Assembly (NCBI RefSeq): GCF_900104815.1 | Contig: NZ_FNTD01000004.1 | Location: forward strand, 4,170,501 to 4,234,500 | Source of the DNA: Streptomyces misionensis | GTDB taxonomy: Bacteria > Actinomycetota > Actinomycetes > Streptomycetales > Streptomycetaceae | Reading direction: 5' to 3' | Length of the DNA: 64,000 nt | Shown: one piece after another, positions 44,178 to 52,115 of the stretch | Layout of the letters: every line of letters begins with the position of its first letter | Numbering within the stretch: the first letter of the stretch is position 1 | Program-made: the position numbers and the translations under genes | The notes under the pieces: generated by a model | The model's database searches: none | Seen by the model: only the letters and a program-made list of their open reading frames with translations | What the model was told of the DNA's origin: nothing

Positions 44178-44250
44178 GGGCCCTTAGCTCAATTGGCAGA
44201 GCAGTGGACTTTTAATCCATTGGTTGTGGGTTCGAGTCCCACAGGGCCTA
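44178..44250 (+). tRNA. tRNA-Lys (TTT)
   Basis: 73 nt, acceptor GGGCCCT/AGGGCCT, D-arm AGCTCAATTGGCAGAGC, anticodon loop CTTTTAA gives TTT, T-loop GTTCGAGTC. No encoded CCA. Confidence 0.95.
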
Positions 44251-44355
44251 CCCCCACAGGCGGGCCTCGCGCCCCTTGGCCTGTGTCGCGGCGCCCGAGT
44301 CGGTACGGTCCGGCCCGGGCGCCGCGCCGTTCGCCGAAGAAGGGGTCCCCCGACC

Positions 44356-45075
44356 GTGCGGAACGTGCTGAACCTCTGGCGGCACCGGCTGGGGGAGGTG
44401 CCCGAGTCCGTGTGGGGGCGCGGGGAGCTGGAGGTGCTGATCCTCGCGGACAACGGCCTGACCGAGCTGCCGGGCCGTATCGGGCGGCTGGGCCGGCTGC
44501 GCACGCTGGACCTCGGCCACAACCGGCTCGCCTCGGTGCCGGACGAGCTGGGGGACCTCGTCGGGCTCGGGGACTTCCTCTATCTGCACGACAACGAGCT
44601 GTCGGAGCTTCCGGAGTCGCTCGGGAACCTGACGCGGCTGCGGTACCTCAACGTCGGCGAGAACGCGCTCACGGCCCTGCCCGAGGCGATCGGCCGGATG
44701 GCCGGGCTCGTCGAGCTGCGGGCGCAGCACAACCGGCTGACCGCGCTGCCCGAGGGCATCGGGGGCCTTCGGCGGCTGCGTGAGCTGTGGCTGCGGGGCA
44801 ACGCGATCGAGGCGCTGCCGCCGTCCACGGCCGGGCTGCGCGAACTGCGCCACCTGGACCTGCGGGAGAACGCCCTGCCCGAACTCGGGGCAGCGTTGGC
44901 CGCGCTGCCCCGGCTGCGCCACCTCGACGTCCGCGGCAACCGTGTCACCCGCCTCCCGGACTGGCTTTCCGCCCTGCCCGCCCTGGAGAAACTGGACCTG
45001 CGCTGGAACCCGTGCGAGCCCTCCGCCCGGCTGCTGGACGAGCTGGAGCGGCGGGGCTGTGTCGTCCTCTTCTAG
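44356..45075 (+). CDS. leucine-rich repeat protein
   Basis: 239 residues from GTG 44356; longer in-frame starts fall in tRNA-Lys. Almost the whole protein is about nine LRRs of 23 residues with the 'LP..IG.L..L..L.L..N.L' consensus ('LTELPGRIGRLGRLRTLDLGHNRLASVPDEL' and so on), a cap 'LEKLDLRWNPCEPSARLLDELERRGCVVLF' of the bacterial WGR/Shoc2 type. No signal peptide or kinase/Roc domain, so it is a free-standing cytoplasmic binding scaffold. LRRs of this kind are rarer in actinobacteria; partner unknown. Confidence 0.9.
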   Translation: MRNVLNLWRHRLGEVPESVWGRGELEVLILADNGLTELPGRIGRLGRLRTLDLGHNRLASVPDELGDLVGLGDFLYLHDNELSELPESLGNLTRLRYLNVGENALTALPEAIGRMAGLVELRAQHNRLTALPEGIGGLRRLRELWLRGNAIEALPPSTAGLRELRHLDLRENALPELGAALAALPRLRHLDVRGNRVTRLPDWLSALPALEKLDLRWNPCEPSARLLDELERRGCVVLF

Positions 45076-45149
45076 ACGTGCCCCGCTTCCGGGACGGCGC
45101 CGGGCGTACGGACGCGTCAACTCCGGTACGGATCGGTATCGTTGGCCGG

Positions 45150-45689
45150 ATGACCGAACTTCCGGTGATCCTGTTGTTGTCGGGGAGCCTGCGCGGCGGT
45201 TCCAGTAACGAGGCGCTGTTGCGGACCGCGCGGGCCGTGGCGCCGGAGGCGGGGGTGCGGGGCGAGCTGTACGAGGGGCTGGCGCGGCTTCCGCACTTCA
45301 ATCCGGACGACGACACCGACCCGCTGCCGGCGCCGGTGGCGGGGCTCAGGGAGGCGATCGGGCGGGCGGCCGGGCTGCTGATCTGCACGCCGGAGTACGC
45401 GGGCACCCTGCCGGGGTCGTTCAAGAACCTGCTGGACTGGACGGTCGGCGGCGTCGAGATCAGTGACAAGCCGGTCGGCTGGGTGAACGCGGCCGCGCCG
45501 GGGCGTGGCGAGGGCGCCGAGGCCACGCTGCGGTCCGTGCTCGGCTACACCGGCGCCCGTGTCGTGGACGCGGCCTGTGTGCGGGTGCCGGTGGAGCGGG
45601 GGATGGTCGGGGAGGACGGGCTCATCGCCGACCCGCGGGCGCGGCAGCGGCTCGGCGAGGTGCTCGCGCTGCTGGCGGCGGCCGGTTAG
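45150..45689 (+). CDS. NADPH-dependent FMN reductase-like flavoprotein
   Basis: 179 residues from ATG 45150. Flavodoxin fold of the FMN_red family (ChrR/YieF/azoreductase-like): FMN phosphate loop 'LLSGSLRGGSSNEALLRTA' (about 9-27), 'YEGLARLPHFNPDDDTDPLPAPV', 'LLICTPEYAGTLPGSFKNLLDWTVGG' (the TPEYxxxxPGxxKNxxDW box, about 78-103) and 'VNAAAPGRG'. Reduces flavins, quinones or chromate. Single gene. Confidence 0.92.
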   Translation: MTELPVILLLSGSLRGGSSNEALLRTARAVAPEAGVRGELYEGLARLPHFNPDDDTDPLPAPVAGLREAIGRAAGLLICTPEYAGTLPGSFKNLLDWTVGGVEISDKPVGWVNAAAPGRGEGAEATLRSVLGYTGARVVDAACVRVPVERGMVGEDGLIADPRARQRLGEVLALLAAAG

Positions 45690-45765
45690 GGCCCTTCTCC
45701 CGGATCGGGGTCCGGGGGCCGTGCGGGTGCCGTCGTCGTCGCGGCACCCGGTCACCGTCTCGTGC

Positions 45766-46404
45766 TCACCCGCGTAGTACGTCGTTGCGCCGGCTGTGGG
45801 CCGCGTGGCGGGGGCGGGTCACCTTGGAGGAGACCTGGCCGACGATCTCCCAGAAACACACCAGCGCGGTGATCGGCGGAATTCCGAAAATGATCAGCGC
45901 CAGCGGGGAATGCGCCGCGTGGCTGACGCACAGGCCGACCGCCATCGCGGAGGCGCCCAGCAGAACTCCCCAGGAGCGCCGGGCACTTCGGCTCTGCACG
46001 GTCGCCCGGAGAATGGACAACGCCGCCACGAGCCATGGTCCGTACACGGTCAGCGGCCACCACCGTGCCAGCCGCATCGGCAGCACCGAGGAAGCGGTGG
46101 CGCGGAGTTGGGCGTAGGAATAGGAAAAGGACCAGCCCAGCATGCAGATCGCGCACACCGAGATCGTCGCGATCAGCAGTGTGATGTGTGCGCTGCGCTG
46201 GTTGTCGCGTGGTGATCCGGGTTCCGTGCGGATGCGCCGGCGGTTCTTCCGGTGGCTGGACCTGCCGTGCGGCGGAGCCGGGGCGGGATTCGCGGCGGAC
46301 GCGCCGGACAGCATCTGGGCCAGCTCTTCGACCGGGTCCCACTGCATCTCGAGCGTGCTGAACTCATAGTCACACAAAACGTCTTCATCGTGAATCCTGT
46401 CCAT
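45766..46404 (-). CDS. DUF2637-like membrane protein
   Basis: 212 residues from ATG 46402-46404. N-terminal acidic then basic cytoplasmic part (about 1-70), then about four membrane segments: 'ITLLIATISVCAICMLGWSFSYSY' (74-97), 'WWPLTVYGPWLVAALSIL', 'WGVLLGASAMAVGLCVSHAA', 'LALIIFGIPPITALVCFWEI'. This matches DUF2637 proteins, often found on conjugative plasmids and integrative elements (spread functions) and in chromosomes. It follows the 57-residue ORF by 10 bp. The DNA has more A+T-ending codons than the neighbours, consistent with acquired DNA. Convergent with the FMN reductase gene. Confidence 0.75.
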   Translation of the reverse strand: MDRIHDEDVLCDYEFSTLEMQWDPVEELAQMLSGASAANPAPAPPHGRSSHRKNRRRIRTEPGSPRDNQRSAHITLLIATISVCAICMLGWSFSYSYAQLRATASSVLPMRLARWWPLTVYGPWLVAALSILRATVQSRSARRSWGVLLGASAMAVGLCVSHAAHSPLALIIFGIPPITALVCFWEIVGQVSSKVTRPRHAAHSRRNDVLRG

Positions 46405-46414
46405 GGGCCGGGTC

Positions 46415-46588
46415 CTAGAGCCTCACCATTGCCCGCAGGTACTCACTCTCCAGCTGACTGATTCTCTTCAGGAAATCGTCGAGGAGATCGGAGCAGCCGT
46501 CGGTGAACACCTCGCCATCCTTGCTTTCCAGCCGGAACGTGACCGGCGAGTGGAGATTCAACGCGGTGCGTCTCTCAATGCGTGCCAC
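46415..46588 (-). CDS. 57-residue protein of unknown function
   Basis: Reads from GTG 46586-46588 to TAG 46415-46417: begins 'MARIERRTALNLHSPVTFRL', continues 'ESKDGEVFTDGCSDLLDDFL' and ends 'KRISQLESEYLRAMVRL'. Helical C-terminal half. An in-frame TAG lies just upstream of the start. It sits 10 bp before the DUF2637-like gene on the same strand, so the two likely form an operon. Codon use (AGA, ATT, TTG, AGT) is unusual for Streptomyces and like that of its neighbour. The Shine-Dalgarno is weak. Confidence 0.6.
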   Translation of the reverse strand: MARIERRTALNLHSPVTFRLESKDGEVFTDGCSDLLDDFLKRISQLESEYLRAMVRL

Positions 46589-46792
46589 GGTCAGCTAACG
46601 AGCCTCTCGGGAGGAGGGGGTGTGGGGCATTCGGGTGCTTCTGTAACTCGAAAGCGGGGTCCGGCGGTCGTATGACAGCAACTGGAGAAAATACGAATGC
46701 CGTTTCGGGAGCCCGCTGTCCTTCGGCGGGCACGAACCGGGGACGCCCCCCGGGGAGCGGTCCGGGCGGCGGCGGGCCGCACACTTGAGCCG

Positions 46793-47956
46793 ATGAGCAC
46801 CGAGCGAGCCTTCACCGAGTCCGCGCCGTACCCGTACGTCCTGCTGTCCGCCGCCGTCTCCCTCGACGGCTGCCTGGACGACACCGGCCCCGAGCGGCTG
46901 CTGCTGTCCGGGCCGGCCGACTTCGACCGGGTCGACGCGGTACGGGCCTCGGCCGACGCCCTCCTGGTCGGCGCCGGCACGATCCGCGCCGACAATCCCC
47001 GGCTGCTGGTCAACTCGCCCGAGCGCCGCGCCGCCCGCCTCGCCGAGGGACGGCCGGAGCACCCGCTGAAGGTCACCGTCACCGCCACCGGCGACCTCGA
47101 CCCCACCGCCCGGTTCTGGCACACCGGGGGCGACAAGCTCGTCTACACGACCGACCGGGGCGCCGCGCGGGCCGCCCGGCTGCTCGGCGGCGCCGCCGAC
47201 GTCGTCCCGCTCGGCCCGGACCTCGACTGGCGGGCCCTGCTCGGCCATCTGCGCGCCGAGCGCGGGGTCGGCCGGCTGATGGTGGAGGGCGGGGGCACCG
47301 TGCACACCCAGCTCCTGCGGCAGGGGCTGGCCGACGAGCTCCAGCTGGCCATCGCACCGCTGATCGTCGGCGACCCACGGGCCCCGCGGCTGTTCGGGCC
47401 CGGCCGCTACCAGGAGGGACGGCTGCGCCTGGTGGAGACCCGGCGGATCGAGGACGTCGTCCTGATGCGCTACGAGCCCACCGCGCCCGGCACCGGCCCG
47501 CTGCCCGCCGCCGCAGACCGGCACTGGCTGCGCACCGCCTGCGAGCTGGCCGCCCTGTGCCCGCCCTCCGGGACGGCCTTCAGCGTCGGCGCGGTCGTGG
47601 TCGCCGCCGACGGCACCGAGCTGGCCCGCGGCCACTCCCGGGAGGGGGACGACCCCGTGGTGCACGCCGAGGAGGCGGCGCTCGCCAAGATCGACCCCGC
47701 CGACCCGCGGCTGCCCGGCGCCACCGTCTACAGCAGCCTGGAGCCCTGCGCCCGCCGCGCCTCCCGCCCCGCGCCCTGCGCCGAGCTGATCCTGCGGTCC
47801 GGGGTGCGCCGGGTGGTGACCGCCTGGCGGGAGCCCGACACCTTCGTCGCGGGCGCCGACGGCACCGGTGTGCTGCTCCGCGGGGGCGCCGAGGTCGTCG
47901 TCCTGCCCGCGTACGAGGCCCTCGCCAAGGCCCCGAACCGGCATCTGCTCGGCTGA
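46793..47956 (+). CDS. RibD-like fusion: pyrimidine reductase + zinc deaminase in inverted order
   Basis: 387 residues from ATG 46793. Residues about 14-230 are a RibD_C/dihydrofolate-reductase-like domain ('PYVLLSAAVSLDGCLDD', 'LLVGAGTIRADNPRLLV', 'RLMVEGGGTVHTQLLRQGLADELQL'). Residues about 243-387 are a cytidine-deaminase-fold domain with full zinc signature: H291-A-E293 in 'VVHAEEAALAKI' and '[20 protein letters not shown]' (C319, C329). Classical RibD/RibG is deaminase first, reductase second; here the order is reversed. It probably acts in riboflavin synthesis (deamination and reduction of the ribosylaminopyrimidine) or in a deazapurine/flavin-like pathway; no other rib gene is adjacent. 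Confidence 0.85.
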   Translation: MSTERAFTESAPYPYVLLSAAVSLDGCLDDTGPERLLLSGPADFDRVDAVRASADALLVGAGTIRADNPRLLVNSPERRAARLAEGRPEHPLKVTVTATGDLDPTARFWHTGGDKLVYTTDRGAARAARLLGGAADVVPLGPDLDWRALLGHLRAERGVGRLMVEGGGTVHTQLLRQGLADELQLAIAPLIVGDPRAPRLFGPGRYQEGRLRLVETRRIEDVVLMRYEPTAPGTGPLPAAADRHWLRTACELAALCPPSGTAFSVGAVVVAADGTELARGHSREGDDPVVHAEEAALAKIDPADPRLPGATVYSSLEPCARRASRPAPCAELILRSGVRRVVTAWREPDTFVAGADGTGVLLRGGAEVVVLPAYEALAKAPNRHLLG

Positions 47957-48022
47957 GCCGGACGGCCCGCCGCAAAGCCGTGTGCTCGGCACCCCGAACA
48001 TGGCGTACACTGGAATCAACGA

Positions 48023-48096
48023 CGCGGGGTGGAGCAGCTCGGTAGCTCGCTGGGCTCATAACCCAGAGGTCGCAGGTTCAAATCCTGTCCCCGCTA
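48023..48096 (+). tRNA. initiator tRNA-fMet (CAT)
   Basis: 74 nt. C1 is unpaired with T72 (CGCGGGG / CCCCGCT), and the anticodon stem ends in the GGG/CCC pairs (CTGGG-CTCATAA-CCCAG), both hallmarks of bacterial initiator tRNA. A -10 TACACT lies at 48006-48011. No encoded CCA. Confidence 0.94.
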
Positions 48097-48102
48097 CTGA
48101 AG

Positions 48103-48143
48103 ACTCAGGGCCGGAATCCAGATCATGGATTCCGGCCCTGAGT
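48103..48143 (+). terminator. terminator of tRNA-fMet
   Basis: Perfect 18-bp stem (48103-48120 / 48126-48143) with GATCA loop, followed by GTTTT. Confidence 0.92.
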
Positions 48144-48414
48144 GTTTTCCGACCGGTTCGCAGCCCCCGTATGGGGCGTCACCCACGGTGACCGTGCGAC
48201 CGCCGTACGCATAACAACTGAGTCACCATCAAAAACCCGATGACTCCTGAACACCGGCCAACTCGCCCGGATTGACGGCTCCTTGGGCGGTAAGTCCACG
48301 CCCCGGAGCCGTAATGATCAAGCCGAACGGCTTGGAAAGTGACGGCCGGGTCTATTAACGTTCGATAACGCAGCGCGGTCGTCCCAGCCGTCACCCGAGG
48401 CGGCTCCGTGCGCA
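48144..48414 (+). promoter_or_regulatory. upstream region of the M23 peptidase gene
   Basis: 271 bp between the fMet terminator and the riboswitch with no gene; it must contain the promoter. Short inverted repeats are present (e.g. around 48296-48325) but none is diagnostic. Confidence 0.4.
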
Positions 48415-48560
48415 CGCGCCGAATCCCGTAAGGGAACCGGGGAACCACCACCTTGGGGTGAATCACGCGGACACCGTCGTGAACTCAGCGAGTCCACGGC
48501 CGGTATACGCGCGTAGGAGACCTTCCTGCTCCGAACCCGTCAGCTAACCCGGTAGGCGGA
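48415..48560 (+). ncRNA. ydaO/yuaA c-di-AMP riboswitch
   Basis: The conserved pieces of the ydaO aptamer appear in order: 'GGGAACCGGGGAACCACC' (48432-48449), 'TTGGGGTGAATC' (48453-48464), then after a variable arm 'TAGGAGACCTTCCTGCTCCG' (48514-48533) and 'AACCCGTCAGCTAACCCGGT' (48534-48553), closed by GGCG pairing with CGCC at 48417-48420. In Streptomyces this riboswitch precedes cell-wall hydrolase genes and turns expression off when c-di-AMP is high. It ends about 20 bp before the M23 peptidase start. Confidence 0.93.
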
Positions 48561-48582
48561 GGAAGGAAAGGAGCACGCCCCC

Positions 48583-49638
48583 GTGGCGTCCAACCGGCCT
48601 GCCCCACAAGCCCCCTTCGTGCCCGCTCAACGCGATGCCGAGCCGTTCGGCCCCGGCCCCGAGGGCGAGGGCCCCTGGGAGGAGTGGAACCCCACCGAGG
48701 AGTCCGTCGCCCCGGTCCGCGGCCGGCACCGCGTCGCCAAGCAGCGCGGCGGCTTCGCGCGCAGCTCCACCGTCCTCGGCGTCGGTGTGATCGCCGCCGT
48801 GGGCGCGGGCGGCATCGCCAGCGCCAACCCCGGCAAGTCCCCGGTCTCCCTCTCCATGCCGGACCTGCCGTCCGTCTCGGTGCCGCACCTGTCCTCCGTG
48901 GAGCACCTCCTCGGTGACGACTCCGCCGGTTCCGCCGAGAAGCACCAGGCCACCGACACCGCGCTCACCGGCATCGGGCAGACCACCCAGGACGGCACGC
49001 ACACGGGCGCCGGCGAGGCCCTGCGCAACCGGATCATGGCCCAGGCCGAGCAGCAGCAGGGCCAGGCCGACAGCAAGGCCACCGCCGCCATGGTCGCCGC
49101 CGCCCAGCAGCAGAGCGACGCGGCGGCCGCCAAGGCGGAGAAGGAGGCCGCCGACGAGGCCGCCGCCGCCAAGCAGCAGGCGGAGGCCGACGCCAAGAAG
49201 GCCGCCGAGGCCAAGCGGCTGGCCGAACTGGCCAAGCAGTACACGCTGCCGGTCGTCTCGTACACGATCACCGGCACCTTCGGGCAGCCCGGCGCCATGT
49301 GGTCCTCCGGCTACCACACCGGCCTCGACTTCGCCGCCCCCACCGGCACCCTGATCAAGGCCGTCCACGGCGGCACCATCACCCAGGCCGGCTGGGCCGG
49401 CGCCTACGGCTACCGCACCGTCCTCACCCTGGACGACGGCACCGAGCTGTGGTTCTGCCACCAGTCCTCGATCAACGTCTCGGTCGGCCAGAAGGTCACC
49501 ACCGGCGAGGTCATCGGCCGGGTCGGTGCCACCGGCAACGTCACCGGACCGCACCTGCACCTGGAGGTCCACCCGGGCGGGCAGGCCACCGGCGTCGACC
49601 CGGCGCCCTGGCTGCGCGACAAGGGCCTCAACCCCTGA
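48583..49638 (+). CDS. M23-family cell-wall peptidase with coiled coil
   Basis: 351 residues from GTG 48583, behind GGAGGAAGGAAAGGAG. N-terminal cytoplasmic part, one membrane/signal-anchor segment 'STVLGVGVIAAVGAGGIASA' (about 63-82), a linker, an Ala/Gln/Lys coiled coil (about 145-215, 'AEQQQGQADSKATAAMVAAAQQQ'), and an LytM/M23 domain: 'GYHTGLDFAAPTGTLIKAVHGGTITQAGW' (zinc H and D) and 'GPHLHLEVHPGG' (HxH). Hydrolyses peptidoglycan cross-bridges, likely during growth, germination or spore formation. Controlled by the c-di-AMP riboswitch. Confidence 0.93.
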   Translation: MASNRPAPQAPFVPAQRDAEPFGPGPEGEGPWEEWNPTEESVAPVRGRHRVAKQRGGFARSSTVLGVGVIAAVGAGGIASANPGKSPVSLSMPDLPSVSVPHLSSVEHLLGDDSAGSAEKHQATDTALTGIGQTTQDGTHTGAGEALRNRIMAQAEQQQGQADSKATAAMVAAAQQQSDAAAAKAEKEAADEAAAAKQQAEADAKKAAEAKRLAELAKQYTLPVVSYTITGTFGQPGAMWSSGYHTGLDFAAPTGTLIKAVHGGTITQAGWAGAYGYRTVLTLDDGTELWFCHQSSINVSVGQKVTTGEVIGRVGATGNVTGPHLHLEVHPGGQATGVDPAPWLRDKGLNP

Positions 49639-49711
49639 GCACACCGGCCCCCGCGGGGACCGCGGACCAGCGGTGGAATGCGATCACCCACCGCCGGTGT
49701 TGTCGTTGAGC

Positions 49712-50656
49712 ATGACTTCTCTGCGCCCACTGGGCTCTTCCGACCTCGAGGTCTTCCCGCTCTGCCTGGGCGGCAACGTGTTCGGCTGGACCGCGGACGA
49801 ACAGGCGTCCTTCGCCGTCCTGGACGCCTACACGGCCGCGGGCGGCAACTTCGTCGACACGGCCGACGTCTACAGCGCCTGGGTCGAGGGCCACCAGGGC
49901 GGCGAGTCCGAGACCGTCATCGGCAAGTGGCTCAAGGCCCGCGGCAACCGCTCCGACGTCGTCGTCGCCACCAAGGTCAGCCAGCACCCGCAGTACCCGG
50001 GCCTGTCCGCGGCCAACATCAAGGCCGCCGCCGACGCCTCCCTCGCCCGCCTGGGCACCGACTACATCGACCTCTACTACACCCACTTCGACCAGCCCGA
50101 CGTGCCGGTGGAGGAGATCATCGGCGCCCTGGACGAGCTGGTGAAGGCCGGCAAGGTGCGGCAGATCGCCGCGTCCAACATCAGCGCCGAGCGGCTGCGG
50201 GAGTCCCTGGACTTCTCCGCCCGAGAGGGCCTGGCCCGCTACGTGGCGGTCCAGCCCCACTACAACCTGGTCTCCCGCGACACCTACGAGGGCCCGCTCC
50301 AGGACCTCGTCGCCCGTGAGGGCCTGTCCTCCGTGCCGTACTTCGCCCTCGCCGCGGGCTTCCTGACCGGCAAGTACCGGCCCGGCCGGAAGGTGGACAG
50401 CGCACGCGCCAACCGGGCCGCGGACTACGCGGAGACCGAGCGCGGCCAGAAGGTCCTCGCCGCCCTCGACGAGATCGCCGCCGCCCACGAGGCACCGCAC
50501 GCCACCGTCGCCCTCGCCTGGCTGGCCGCCCAGCCGACGATCACCGCCCCGATCGCCTCGGCGCGCACGCTGGACCAGCTCCCGGCCCTGCTGGGCGTCG
50601 GCGAGCTGAAGCTGACGGACGACGAGCTGAAGAGGCTGACGGACGCCTCGGCGTAA
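49712..50656 (+). CDS. aldo/keto reductase
   Basis: 314 residues from ATG 49712. TIM-barrel AKR: 'FVDTADVYSAWVEGHQGGESETVIGKWLKARG' (catalytic Asp and Tyr), 'VVVATKVSQHP' (Lys), 'YYTHFDQPDVPVEEIIGALDELVKAGKVRQIAASN' (His and the strand 5-6 signature), C-terminal NADPH-binding 'PIASARTLDQL'. Close to the YajO/Tas (AKR-like) general reductases. Starts 73 bp after the M23 gene; no metabolic neighbour defines its substrate. Confidence 0.92.
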   Translation: MTSLRPLGSSDLEVFPLCLGGNVFGWTADEQASFAVLDAYTAAGGNFVDTADVYSAWVEGHQGGESETVIGKWLKARGNRSDVVVATKVSQHPQYPGLSAANIKAAADASLARLGTDYIDLYYTHFDQPDVPVEEIIGALDELVKAGKVRQIAASNISAERLRESLDFSAREGLARYVAVQPHYNLVSRDTYEGPLQDLVAREGLSSVPYFALAAGFLTGKYRPGRKVDSARANRAADYAETERGQKVLAALDEIAAAHEAPHATVALAWLAAQPTITAPIASARTLDQLPALLGVGELKLTDDELKRLTDASA

Positions 50657-50684
50657 CCGGCCGCTCCGGGGCTCCCCGGCGGCG

Positions 50685-52073
50685 TCACGTCCGGTACGGG
50701 TTGTACGACGTGGCGTACGGCGCCGCCGGGTAGCCGTACCCGGGCCCGCCGTACGCGGGACCGCCCTGTCCCGGCCCGCCGTATCCGTATCCGGGGCCGC
50801 CCCACCCCGGTCCGTACCCCTGGTTGTACGGCGCCGGGGCCCAGGCCGTCGGTGCCGGGGCCGCCGTGCGGGCCGCGTACTCCAGCGCGGGCCGGGCCGC
50901 GTCCCGGCGCTGCCACAGCTCGTCCAGCAGCTCCCGCTCGCGGGCGACGAAGCCGGCGCCGGCCCGGCCGCGCCGCCCCCGCCGCCGCAGCAGCGCCAGC
51001 GCGGTGGCCTGGACCTCGTAGCGCGCCACCGCGCGCGCCGTGGCCCGGCCGCCGTGGTGGCGGGCGAAGTCGCGGGCCATCCGCCGCGCCCGCATCGAGC
51101 CCAGGGCGAACGGCTCGGCCGGCCCCAGCCACCCGGCCAGGACGTAGACGGGCAGCTCCTCGCGCACGGTGCGCAGCTCCCGCTGCCGGGTCCAGATCCC
51201 GAGCCAGGTCAGCAGCCCGAACACGGGCAGCATGAAGGCGCCGTAGACGGCGAGGAAGCCGAACTGGCCGAAGGTGGCGGAGCCGTTCCACAGGGCGTGC
51301 ATGCACATCGCGAGCAGCAGCCCGCCGAGCGGCACCAGCAGCCGCCGGGCACGCTGGTGCGGGCCGCTCAGCGCGGCGACGCCGAAGCCGATGCCGGTGC
51401 AGGTGGTGAACAGGGGGTGCGCGAACGGGGACATCACGATGCGCACGAAGAAGGTGGCGGCGGTGACGGAGACGATGCCGTGGCCGCCGGTGAGCTGGTC
51501 GGTCCCGAAGGCCGTGCCCAGGTAGAGGATGTTCTCGGTGAACGCGAAGCCGGTGGCGGTGATCCCGGCTATCACCATCCCGTCCACGATCCCGGTGAAG
51601 TCGCGCCTGCGGAAGACGAAGACCAGCAGCACGGCCGCGGCCTTGGCGGACTCCTCGACGATCGGGGCTATCACCGTGGCGCCGAGGGTGTTGGCGCTCG
51701 CCGGGTCGGCGGTCGAGGTGGCTATCCACTTGGTCGCGAAGCTGTTGGCGACGATGGCTATGAGCGCCGCCGCGAAGGCGCCCCAGCAGAACGCGAACAC
51801 CAGGTTGCGCCAGGGGAAGGGGGCCACCCGGTCCAGCCAGCGGAACGCGGTGACCAGCCAGGGCACCGGCAGCACCGCGAGCCCGAGGCCCACCAGGAAC
51901 CCCTCGGTCCCGGTCTCCCTGCGCACCAGGGCGAGGATGACCAGGCCGGACATGGCCAGCAGGGTGATCAGCGCGCCGTAGCGCACCCACCGCAGCTGCC
52001 ACCAGTGCGGGTGCCGCAGCACCGCGTCGCCGGGGATCGGTGGGTACGTCGGATACGCAGGACTGGTGGCCAC
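50685..52073 (-). CDS. PrsW-family intramembrane metalloprotease
   Basis: 462 residues from GTG 52071-52073. About eight membrane segments in the first 300 residues. Glutamic-type PrsW motifs: 'TVIAPIVEESAKAAAVLLVF' (EExxK, about 136-155), 'GFAFTENILYLG' (FxxxEN), and 'FAHPLFTTCTGIGFG' (Hx3-x3). PrsW in Bacillus cleaves the anti-sigma factor RsiW. A helical cytoplasmic part and a Gly/Tyr/Pro-rich tail ('GPGYGYGGPGQGGPAYGGPG') follow, an aggregation-prone sequence unusual for the family. Shares its strand with trmB and lhgO. Substrate unknown; the sigma gene 11 kb away is a speculative partner. Confidence 0.88.
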   Translation of the reverse strand: MATSPAYPTYPPIPGDAVLRHPHWWQLRWVRYGALITLLAMSGLVILALVRRETGTEGFLVGLGLAVLPVPWLVTAFRWLDRVAPFPWRNLVFAFCWGAFAAALIAIVANSFATKWIATSTADPASANTLGATVIAPIVEESAKAAAVLLVFVFRRRDFTGIVDGMVIAGITATGFAFTENILYLGTAFGTDQLTGGHGIVSVTAATFFVRIVMSPFAHPLFTTCTGIGFGVAALSGPHQRARRLLVPLGGLLLAMCMHALWNGSATFGQFGFLAVYGAFMLPVFGLLTWLGIWTRQRELRTVREELPVYVLAGWLGPAEPFALGSMRARRMARDFARHHGGRATARAVARYEVQATALALLRRRGRRGRAGAGFVARERELLDELWQRRDAARPALEYAARTAAPAPTAWAPAPYNQGYGPGWGGPGYGYGGPGQGGPAYGGPGYGYPAAPYATSYNPYRT

Positions 52074-52115
52074 GGCATCGACCCTAACGGTGGCGGGACG
52101 AGGGGCTTAAGCGGT

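Noticed and set aside
48018..48100. Elongator tRNA-Met for the CAT tRNA
   Set aside because: The unpaired C1 and three G-C pairs in the anticodon stem mark it as initiator.
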